Origin: Stramenopiles sp. TOSAG23-6
Lineage: Eukaryota > Sar
Assembly (NCBI GenBank): GCA_900128565.1
Contig: LT636001.1
Coordinates: forward strand, 1-24,755
DNA: 24,755 bases
Reading direction: 5' to 3'
The notes under the pieces were generated by a model. That model searched no databases. It was not told the origin of the DNA and saw only the letters and a list, made by a program, of their open reading frames with translations. Positions within the stretch are counted from its first letter, which is position 1. Each line of letters opens with the position of its first letter. The translations under genes and the position numbers were made by a program. Positions 1 through 8,279 of this stretch are shown here, piece after piece.

Positions 1-85
1 TTATATGAATTTCTAATTTAATTTTTTTTTTCATACGAAATTTCGTACCTAACGATTTTTTTTTAGAATATTTTTCACAATACAT
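1..85 (+). repeat. Introner copy 1 (5' truncated by window edge)
   Basis: This is the 3' part of an intron in the aminotransferase gene. It holds the palindromic core (TACGAAATTTCGTA), then CCTAACGA as a branch-point candidate, a T tract and the terminal CACAATACAT. The exon resumes at 86 with GCATTC in the frame that gives AFYCLVPLG. Confidence 0.8.
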
Positions 86-426
86 GCATTCTACTGTCTT
101 GTTCCTCTTGGTAGTGCAGTGGGACCAAATGGACCTTTTGAAAATGATCAAAGTTTTGTTGAATCACTTTTACATGAAGAATATGTTGCTGTACGTTTTC
201 AAAATTGATTTTTTTCAACTTGTATTATTTTTATACGAACTTTTGTACCTAACGATTGTTTAAAAAAAAAAAAAAATATGTTTTTACAATTAATGTTGCT
301 CCGGGTAGTTGTTTTGGTACAATGTCCAGTGGATTTGTCAGAATTTGTTTTGCTGGGTCTGAAGATGATGTGACGGAGGGAACCCATCGATTATGTAAAT
401 TTTTAAAAAAGTATCATACTGTTTGA
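86..426 (+). CDS. Class I/II PLP aminotransferase, C-terminal part (5' end outside window)
   Basis: Two exons, 86-190 and 295-426, join in phase 0 across an introner and give 78 residues ending in TGA. The sequence starts AFYCLVPLGSAVG, matching the (G)AFY segment of fold-type I aminotransferases. It continues with ESLLHEEYVAVAPGSCFG and GFVRICFAGSEDDV, matching the conserved PG-S-FG and G-F-VRI-FA-S segments, in which the Arg normally binds the substrate carboxylate. The family transfers amino groups between amino acids and 2-oxo acids using PLP. The PLP lysine and the rest of the protein lie upstream of the window, so the substrate cannot be named. The gene converges on the ketoacyl synthase gene. 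The family call is fairly safe, the specificity unknown. Confidence 0.8.
191..294 (+). repeat. Introner copy 2 (104-nt GT-AT intron)
   Basis: It starts GTACGTTTTC, contains TACGAACTTTTGTACCTAAC, and ends ACAATTAAT, a degenerate form of ACAATACAT. The flanking exons both carry ATGTTGCT next to the boundaries (upstream copy ends at 190, downstream begins at 293). Splicing gives EEYVAVAPGSCFG, as expected for aminotransferases. It sits in phase 0. Confidence 0.82.
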
Positions 427-575
427 ATTGAAAAAAATTACAATACATGTATTTGAATAAATTAAGAATTCTAAAAATATCTTGAAATAAGAGATGATAA
501 TACGTATTTGAATAAAATTAAATGAATATTATATGATCACTCGAGATACACAATCCTACATTCATTCATTCATTT
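427..575. other. AT-rich convergent intergenic spacer
   Basis: This lies between the aminotransferase stop and the tandem duplication at the 3' end of the ketoacyl synthase gene. It has a short repeated string ATAC(A/G)TATTTGAATAAA (near 446 and 501) containing possible AATAAA polyadenylation signals. ACAATACATG near 440 resembles the introner 3' terminus but has no core attached. I see no gene here. Confidence 0.5.
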
Positions 576-717
576 ATTATATTTTATTTGATTATATATA
601 GTCAGTGTATAGTTTTATATATGAATTATATTATGGAGCAGAAAACATTATATTTTATTTGATTATATATAGTCAGCGTATAGTTTTATATATGAATTAT
701 ATTATGGAGCAGAAAAC
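576..717. repeat. 71-bp tandem duplication spanning the ketoacyl synthase 3' end
   Basis: Copies 576-646 and 647-717 are identical except at 606 (T) versus 677 (C). The copy nearer the gene contains the last codons (F-S-A-P) and the stop of the minus-strand ketoacyl synthase. The other copy lies in the 3' flank and repeats that coding tail outside the reading frame. Confidence 0.93.
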
Positions 718-2223
718 AAGAGAGTTGCATTCGTTCCACCAAACCCAAATGAATTAGTTATAGCTACATTGATATCATCCACAGCAACATGAGCTTCATT
801 TGCAACTAAATTTATGCTACGCTTTCCACGAGCATGTATTTTGGAAAAATATTTNAAAAAAAAAAAAANTNGTNAGGTACAAAATTTACTATAAAAAAAA
901 TCGAATTTGAAAAAAAATAAAACATACATCATCATAAACAATTGGATTGTTCAAATTAAGTGTAGGTGGTGCTATATTATGCTGAAGGGCAAGTACTGTA
1001 AATACAGCTTCTAAGGAACCAGCTGCACCTAACAAATGCCCGACAGAACCTTTGGTGGATGACACAAGAAGCTCAGGAGCATTTACATCACCACCAAATA
1101 CTTTATACAATGAATCTAACTCTACCGCATCACCACGTGGTGTTGAAGTCGCATGAGCATTTACATAATTAACGTCACTCGGTTGAAGGCCGGAATATCT
1201 AAATGCCGCTTTCATACATTCGGTCGCTCCAGTTCCTGATGGGAGTGTAATATGATGGGCATCGGCACTCAAACCATGTATTGTGAAAAAAATTTAAAGT
1301 TTGAAATTTGTTACGAAATGTTTTTTTTGAAAAAAAAAAAAAAAATCGAAATTGAAATGGAAACATACATAACCCCTTATTTCAGCATATATATGAGCCC
1401 CCCGCGATAGAGCGTGTTCTCGTTCTTCTAAAAACATCATCGCTGCGCCTTCACCAATAACAAAACCAGAACGGTTTTCATCAAAAGGACGTGATGCTTC
1501 AGACGGATGATCAGAATATTTTGTGCAAAGAGCATTAGCTCGACAAAATCCAGCTATAGTCACTGAATTGACACATGCCTCACTACCACCAGCAATCATC
1601 ATATCACAATCACCACGCTGAATAAAACGAAATGCATCACCAATACTATTAGCACCACTTGCGCAAGCATTAGCTGTCGCGTGATTAGGACCTGTTAAAC
1701 CGTGTTCAATAGCAACATGGCCGGCTGCAAGGTTGATCAAAGTGCGTGGAACAAAATAAGGACTTATTCCACGATAGCCTCGACCAGTATCACATTGCGG
1801 GGATAATGATATAGCAACTTGACTGACGTCATCGATATTACCTACACCAGAGCCAATAGCAACACCAGTACGACGTTTTTGTTCTTTTGTCATGACATTC
1901 TTTTCACTATCCCATCCAGCGTTGCTAAATGCTTCAGATGCAGCTGCGAGAGCAAACTCTATAAATGGAACACTCTGAGGACCACGTCGTGCAACTTTGC
2001 TAGAAAATTCCCCATCTTTTGTTCCTCGGGGAACTTGTGCAGCTATGCGTACAGGCAATGCGCCATTTTTAACACAACTTCCTACATCCGAGTTCTTAAT
2101 AGCGCTATGCCCAGAGAGTAATTTTTCCCAAGTAAAATTGGTACCAACACCTAGCGGCGATACAACACCAAGACCAGTGACAACAACACGTCGACAAGGT
2201 GTACACAATGGAGGTGGCAACAT
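702..2223 (-). CDS. Beta-ketoacyl-ACP synthase II type (FabF/OXSM-like)
   Basis: Condensing enzyme of type II fatty-acid synthesis, which joins malonyl-ACP to a growing acyl-ACP. In eukaryotes it usually acts in mitochondria or plastids. Exons on the minus strand are 2223-1369, 1275-928 and 833-702, giving 444 residues, close to the family length. Visible landmarks are RRVVVTGLGVVSPLG near the N-terminus, the nucleophile Cys187 in NACASGANS, His326 in NAHATSTPRGD, Lys360 and His365 in STKGSVGHLLGAAGS, and the C-terminal NSFGFGGTNATLLF. Only about 12 residues precede the conserved start, so a targeting peptide is short or lies in an unseen upstream exon. Both introns are introners; splicing restores RGYGLSADAHH and VYDDARGKR. 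The ammonia-lyase gene lies 187 bp upstream on the same strand. Confidence 0.93.
834..927 (-). repeat. Introner copy 3 (94-nt GT-AT intron, contains Ns)
   Basis: Read on the minus strand it begins GTATGTTTTATTTTTTTTC and ends TTTTTCCAAAATACAT. The core is damaged and includes several N calls in a homopolymer near 855-873. Splicing joins GATGAT to GCTCGT and gives VYDDARGKR, in frame with the FGFGGTNA C-terminus. Phase 0. Confidence 0.85.
1276..1368 (-). repeat. Introner copy 4 (93-nt GT-AT intron)
   Basis: On the minus strand it starts GTATGTTTCCATTTC and ends TTTTTTCACAATACAT. The core has diverged to TTTCGTAACAAATTTC. Splicing joins GGTTAT to GGTTTG and yields EIRGYGLSADAHH, the expected ketoacyl synthase sequence. 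Phase 0. Confidence 0.87.
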
Positions 2224-2410
2224 TTCTATTTAGCTCTTGACAATGTCATCTGAACTTCTGAAGAACTGGCCAAACCGTGCTTATTATTTGATCGCATCAT
2301 CGATCATCTCGAGACTCGATTGATATTTATTCGAGATGTTAAAAATATAAATGACGTCATAATCAAATCAAAACATCATACAATTTTATTCATTGTAGGA
2401 AAATAATATT
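2224..2410 (-). promoter_or_regulatory. Short spacer upstream of the ketoacyl synthase, with a CRE-like palindrome
   Basis: ATGACGTCAT at 2351-2360 is a perfect palindrome of the ATF/CREB bZIP type, about 130 bp upstream of the ketoacyl synthase start. On the minus strand AATAAA lies near 2390, just past the stop of the upstream ammonia-lyase gene, and could be its polyadenylation signal. Both assignments rest on motif alone. Confidence 0.3.
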
Positions 2411-3729
2411 CTATTTCTGTGAACGACAACACCCATTTCTCACATCGACAGGACGATGACCTACGATCTTAATATAAGCTTCTTCATTTGGTGGAGCTTC
2501 GCAGATGATACAAGCAATCCGACTGGAGCAATTAATGCCTAGATCCTGTTTTAAAGATGGCTGAGCTGCGATTGCTAATAACACTGCTAAGCCAGCAACA
2601 CCTGACTCCCCAGCGGCAATAGGGTATTTATTGCTTGCAAGGAATCTCATGGATGAACCAACTGTTTCATCAGTTACAGATACACTATCTGTTGCACATG
2701 GTTTAAGAACTCGCCAAGCAAGAGGGGAAACTTCTGCACAATCTAGACCAGTTTGAATGTATTGTGAAAAAAAAAATTAATAAAAAAAATCGTTAGGTAC
2801 GAAATTTCGTACGAAAAAATAAATACATTCGAAATTGAAAAAAATAAAACATACATGGTACCTGTGCTACTCGGCGGACAAACAATCATTGAGCCTACTT
2901 GTAGACTTCGGAGACAAACATTGGCTTCCGCTGGTTCTACTGTGATAAGTCGAGGTCTAGGCTTTTCTTTTTTAGAATAAAAAGCATGAAGATATCCGAA
3001 GATTGCACTCGCAAAACCACCTACTCCTGCATTAACGAATACATGAGTTGGCCACTCTTCATTGGCTAACGTAAGTTGCTCAAGTATTTCAGATGCACAT
3101 ACACTATACCCAGCACTTATACGAGCAGGTATATCTTCATATCCAGACCATGCGACATCTTGTACTACGTGCCAACCATTACTTTTTGAGTCTTTGAGAC
3201 ATTGTTTGATGGAGCATTCATAGTTACCTGGTACCCGGCAAATTTTTGCACCAAGCGAACGCATTTTATCAGCTATTTGTTCACTAACGCCAGCGTGTAA
3301 AAATATTACAGATTTGGCACCACAGCGCTGTGCACCCCAAGCTACACCAAGACCATGGTTACCGGCACTGGCAGTAGATACTGTGACTACTGCGTCGTTT
3401 TTGGTTGACGAGGCTAAATCTTCAACAGCAAGAGCACCACCCAGAACTTTAAAAGAACCCACCCCAAAACGCAACGACTCGTCCTTTAGATGCACCGATG
3501 CGACACCACAAAGATCTTCTAATTCTCTATTTCGGCTTAAAGGGGTGGCGCAATATTCAGGCCAAGAAAGTATTTGTTTACGGGCTGCTGTATGAGACGT
3601 CAAAGAGACTGTCTTTTCCGCTGAGACTGGGTAAGGGGCTGATAGTGGTTCTGCGGCCGTGTTTACTACATGCTCCACTTTCCAAGAAGCCGCGATCGAT
3701 AAATACTCTGCTGGTGTTGCAAAAGACAT
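2411..3729 (-). CDS. Diaminopropionate ammonia-lyase-like PLP enzyme (fold type II)
   Basis: Exons 3729-2855 and 2756-2411 join in phase 2 across an introner to give 406 residues, close to bacterial diaminopropionate ammonia-lyase (about 400). The segment with Lys94 (RFGVGSFKVLGG) matches the family's PLP-lysine motif. GNHG (123-126) followed by LGVAWGA, and NAGVGGFASA, match phosphate-binding and Gly-rich loops. After the intron, TIQTGLDCAEVSPLAW resembles the family's conserved G-L-CGE-P-W stretch, and GESGVAGLA follows. The family splits 2,3-diaminopropionate to pyruvate and ammonia. The residue before GNHG is Ala (SAGNHG) where the bacterial enzyme has a catalytic Asp (TDGNHG), so the substrate may differ; a threonine-dehydratase-like activity is possible. 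It is transcribed divergently from the EF-hand gene. Confidence 0.82.
2757..2854 (-). repeat. Introner copy 5 (98-nt GT-AT intron)
   Basis: On the minus strand it starts GTATGTTTTATTTTTTTC, carries the full palindrome GTACGAAATTTCGTAC followed by CTAACGA, and ends TTTTTCACAATACAT. Splicing ACCAT to TCAAACTGG gives GTIQTGLDCAEVS in the ammonia-lyase. Phase 2. Confidence 0.88.
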
Positions 3730-4033
3730 GATTCAGTGTACAAACTATTTAGAGTGAAGAAATCAAGATGATATTATTCATTTATCCTATATATAATAAT
3801 ATTTGTTCTTCTTCTTTTGTTACTTTTGCTACTACTCTCGCGATTCGCGAATATTTCGAATGTGATGGCAAGTTGGCAACACGAAAAAACCGCTCAATTT
3901 TTAAACGGGTTTTCGAATCTGAAATCAAATAAATCGAGAGTTCGTTCTTCAAGGATATTATCAATTGCAGATTCTTTTCCTCCTTGAAATTCTCAGGATT
4001 ATTCAACGGAATTCATTGCAGAGGAACAAAGGT
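3730..4033. promoter_or_regulatory. Divergent promoter region between ammonia-lyase and EF-hand genes
   Basis: These 304 bp separate two divergent start codons. They hold a palindrome ATTCGCGAAT (3843-3852) within a CG-rich patch that stands out from the AT-rich surroundings. No TATA box in a convincing position is visible. An in-frame ATG at 3965 would extend the EF-hand protein by 23 residues. Confidence 0.4.
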
Positions 4034-7000
4034 ATGTCTGATACAAAAGACCCTTCATGGCATTGGTGGCCCCAGCCACCCCAGAAATCTGAACTGTCGG
4101 ATGCAGATGCTGAGCGAGTGGATCGCTTTTCGAAAGCGAACAATTCTGAGCGAACACTAAAGACAAATGTTTTGAATCCAGCAGAGCAAGGAATACTTCA
4201 CCGAGAAGGATTACATAATTTGAGAGATGCATTTGCCGAGTGTGATCCTAACAGGTCTGGATTTGCTGAAGTGGGTCTTCTTCGCAATGCACTTTTAAAG
4301 ACGGATATAGGGAGTAATATCCAAAGCTTAGAGGCTCTAATTTCCTCTTTACCTGTTGACACAACTGGACGAGTATCCTTTGGTAATTTAAGTAAGGCTA
4401 TTGCCAGGCGATTCGCAAAAACAACAGAGCATAAGAATTCATATCAAAAGCCTACTTCAAAAATTGCTAAGGAGAAAGAAGTTCTTCTTCCGCCTCCAGT
4501 GCCTGAAAAAAATGTGTTGAGTGTTAAAACGGAAGCACTCCTTGAGCGATTAAGAAATGAAGTGGCTCATAGATACGGTGAAGATAGTATGCGTAGGGCT
4601 TTTCTTGCATGTGATACTGATCATAGTGGATCAATAGAGGGTACCGAATTCCGAGAACTGTTGCATAATATGAATTTTCGTATTACACAAAAAGAAGAAG
4701 AATTACTCATGCGCAAACTTGACACAACCAACAAAGGTAAAATATCATTTGTTGACTTCGCACGCGCAATAAAAAGTAAAACACCTAGTGATTTCTATCA
4801 ATCTGAATATAATCATCACTTTTGCTCAACAAATCAAGGTGTAAAAAAAAATGTTAAGCCTATGGAATCTGAATCTATACTTTGCAAAGTTGGTGTCTCT
4901 GCTACCGAAGGTCAGCTGATCCGTCAAGGTGTAAAGAAAAATTCTGTACCAGCCGGCCATTATACAACACCTCTTGGGATTTCACAGAATGAAGAACATC
5001 TCAGACGTTTTCATGGTATAGATCGACAACGTGCATTACTCGACAAAATCCGTGAAAGCATCAGACAGAAACATGTATGTTTTATTTTTTTTTCAAATTC
5101 GAATTTGTTTTCATACGAAATTTTGTACCTAACGATTTTTTTTCAAATATTTTTCCAAAATACATGGCCTGGAAAATCTGCGTCGAAGCTTCCTCGATTG
5201 CGATAGTGATAGAAGTGGATTCGTTTCTCGTCAAGAATTATGGCGGATGCTTAATGAAAAACAGTGGGACGTATCTGAGGAGTCATTATATGCATTAATA
5301 AACGCGTGTGATGTTAATCATAATGGACGTGTGAGTTATTTGGAATTTGTACGTTTTCATCATGAATTTTATTTTATTTGTATAAAATTTTGTACCTAAC
5401 CATTTTTTTTTCTTTTTTTTTCCACAATACATGTGCAAGCTATTGAAGGCGATGGAAATGGTTTGCGTGGTAGTGAGTATAACAGTAGTTTTCGATTCCC
5501 ACCACCATCAGCGTATGGTGATATTGTATCCAAGTGTAAGAACGATACATCTGGGGAATATTCATCAGTCGACCAGAGGAATCAAAACTTTGATACTACC
5601 AAGGTTGATGAAAAACTTTCTGTGAATTGGGAAAATGTTGCTTCAAATCGGCGTTTGATTCTGTTAAAAGAGAAGCAGAATAAAGATCGATATGATGAAA
5701 GCAGAGAAGATCTCAGGGAGGCAGCTTGTCGCGATATTATGTGTAGAATCGGATTAAAGAGAACTCATACTGTCTTAATATTGGCTAATTCATATGAAGA
5801 TGCTAAAATTGGTCTCATGAAGTTAGGTATCTGTGGTGGAGAGCCCGCGGTAGAAGCACTTTTGGATCTGTGTGAGTTCAAAAACGGCAATGGGGGTGCT
5901 ATTTGGTCAGATTTGTTGGCATATCTTCGATCATTTCGTCCTCATCCAACTGAGTATCAAGCTGCGTTTCGATTACCTCCAAGAAGTGACTATCGCATGG
6001 ATATGATCGCCGCTCGATTCCAAGATGCGATGAGAATGGAAGCTCAACTCGAGCAAAAACGAGCCGAAGTGTATAATACACTTTTGAGTGAAATTCGACG
6101 GGAAATAACACAGCAATTTGGGTTGGATCAAATGCATCGCGCTTTTATTAAATGTGACTTGGATCGTTCAGGGTTTCTTGATCGAAAAGAGTTGAAAAAG
6201 ATGTTGCTCCTCCGAAACATGACAGCAACCCCAGCCGCGATGGACGCGTTGTTGGACTGTTGTGATACAAATGAAAGTGGTGGTATCTGCTTCAATGAAT
6301 TTGTAAAGGCAATTACAGGAGTATCTTCAGCAGAGCAATCTCCCGAGGAAGATGACGTTTCAAGTAAAATTGTTGAAGATGCAATGCGAAGACTCGGAAC
6401 AAGTGATATTGGCATGGCGAGACACGCAAAAAGACTTCTTTTTCGAGTTCGCGATGAAGTATCTCGTCGATTTGGTGTAGAGCAACTACGCAAAGCATTT
6501 CAGAGACTCGATGGAGATCGTTCTGGATTTCTGGATCGGGAAGAATTGTGGTTGATGTTCCAGAGACTTAATTTGCGTGTCGGTCCTGCAGCAGTTGAAG
6601 CACTTTTTCATTTGATAGATGAGAATGGAGATGGTCGTATTGCATTTAATGAATTTGCTAGAGCACTCGTTCCCAGAGAAGAAAAAGCTCGACAAAATGA
6701 ATATGTCCTTGAAGGTCGAAGAGCAGTTCCAGGTCAAGAATTCAACCGTCAATGGCGTGTGCGTGGTGTTGGTCCTCATCAGAAAATTTCATATGTGGCT
6801 CCGATTGGATCATCAGAGCCAAACTCTCAAATGGTACGTGGTTTTTGAACGTTTCTTGAGACTTAATTAGAAATTGTATGTAAATAATTTACTAAACATT
6901 TGTTTTTCTTTTTTATATTTTATTCACTTTAGACTGAGAGTATTTCTCAAGAAAATACTCAATCGGAAAACATCGGGGAGTATAAAGTTGATTCACCGAA

Positions 7001-8198
7001 AAATGACCAAGCAAAAATTCCTTCAAATGAAATGCCACCACCATTAAAACATTTTCAAAGTCATGCAAAGAAAAGTGCGATGTCTGAAAGCTCATCGGAA
7101 GATTTATTGCAGCGCGTCATTGAAGAAATTGCTCACAGATTTGGCACAGATTGCGTTCAAAAAGCTTTCAGGGCACTTGACGTTGACTGCAGTGGTCAAA
7201 TAAGTTCAGAAAATATTCGACAATTTTTTGAATCAATGAATTTACGAGTAGGCTCCGACGCGGTGGATGCATTGATGGCTAAACTAAATCTCAACTCATC
7301 TTCACCGGACAAGGTTGATTTTTTAGATATTGTGAAACTTTTAGAGAGTAGAAAAATGTATAATACTGAATACGGAGCTTCATACTTATCCCCACATAAT
7401 GTCTCCGATATTGACTTGTGTGCTCCACCGCCATCACCACTTCCACGAAAATCAAATGTATCAAAAGTCAACAAAACAACAGCGAAATTTGCTTCTGGGC
7501 CAGGTTCTTCTATATACCCTAGAGATCCGGGTACATTGGTTCAGTCTGCACTCGCTGCTGCTGATACTTCGAAAAGTATGGAATTTGCCCAGCTGGATAA
7601 AGTCAAGCAACAATTAATATCTGAAAGAGAAGCCCGATATAATGCATTGAAAACTTCAGAGAGTAAAGAAGAAGCGCATAATGCTACTTCAGAAACTATG
7701 CGTGTGGCTGAAGAAGCTTATAAAAAATCAAACAAAGATAATTGTGCTACAAATCAATTCCCCAGAAACGGAAATAGTCTCAGTAAAAAAGAACAAGACA
7801 GACAAATGCTTAATACACTTGCAAATGATTTGGACCAAAGGTATCTCCATCTTTCTGATGCTTTCATGAAGCTGGATAGAGATAGATCAGCTGGAATTAG
7901 TTCTGACGAACTTGAAAATTTTATGGCACTTCTTAATATTGAAGCAACACCTGCTGCTGCTCAGAGACTACTAAGCAAATGCGACGTTTCCGGAGATGGA
8001 AAAATATCCTTTTCTGAGCTGGCCAAAGCTCTTGAGGCATACCGTGACAATTATACTTCTGAATATATGAGTGAGTACAAAGGGAAGAATACATATGATA
8101 ATTTGACTTATGTAGAAGTTTCGTCGAAACCATCTGAAATAATCCGGGCTGCTGATATAAAAGCTACTCCGCCTGCGTGGGACCCTCGTTATTTATAA
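4034..8198 (+). CDS. Giant EF-hand repeat protein (1,296 residues)
   Basis: Exons are 4034-5074, 5166-5348, 5433-6833 and 6933-8198; all junctions are phase 0. The start MSDTKDPSWHWW is preferred over the ATG at 3965, which lies in a less protein-like stretch. Calcium-binding loops occur in pairs 36 residues apart: near 71/108 (second degenerate), 194/230, 360/396, 650/686, 768/804, 958/995 (second degenerate) and 1190/1226. A further degenerate pair lies near 555. Most pairs are preceded by a helix of the form LL--(I/V)R-E(I/V)--RFG---(R/K)AF, and many are followed by an acidic-Tyr motif (SEYNHHF, SEYNSSF, TEYQAAF, TEYGASY, SEYMSEY). No membrane segment or signal peptide is seen. The architecture resembles axonemal multi-EF-hand proteins such as EFCAB6, but that is only a suggestion. 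Two introns are introners and the third is conventional. Confidence 0.88.
5075..5165 (+). repeat. Introner copy 6 (91-nt GT-AT intron)
   Basis: It starts GTATGTTTTATTTTTTTTTC, has TACGAAATTTTGTACCTAAC in the core, and ends TTTTTCCAAAATACAT. Splicing AAACAT to GGCCTG gives RQKHGLENLRRSF, restoring an EF-hand helix. ACATG is present at both edges, so the exact cut could shift by several bases without changing the product. Confidence 0.9.
5349..5432 (+). repeat. Introner copy 7 (84-nt GT-AT intron)
   Basis: It starts GTACGTTTTCATCATGAATT, contains ATTTTGTACCTAACCA, and ends TTCCACAATACAT. Splicing gives GRVSYLEFVQAIEGDGNG and completes EF-hand 6. Its length is a multiple of three but it has an in-frame stop. 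Phase 0. Confidence 0.88.
6834..6932 (+). other. Conventional GT-AG intron (99 nt), unrelated to the introners
   Basis: It begins GTACGTGG and ends TTCACTTTAG, with TTTACTAAAC as a branch-point candidate and a T-rich tract behind it. Removing it joins exon 3 to exon 4 in phase 0. It has no palindromic core and no ATACAT end. It shows that this genome also uses standard introns. Confidence 0.85.
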
Positions 8199-8279
8199 TT
8201 CGTTTTATAAGTCACAAAGTAAATGGTCTACTTTATATGGTATTATTGAATATAAAAATTTTTATATATTATATTACAT

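Noticed and set aside
5075-5165. Reading the introners as U12-type AT-AC introns (AC|ATGTATG...ATAC|ATGG)
   Set aside because: Only copies with AC before the donor permit it. Copies at 5349, 13386 and 23029 do not, and no ATATCCTT donor is present.
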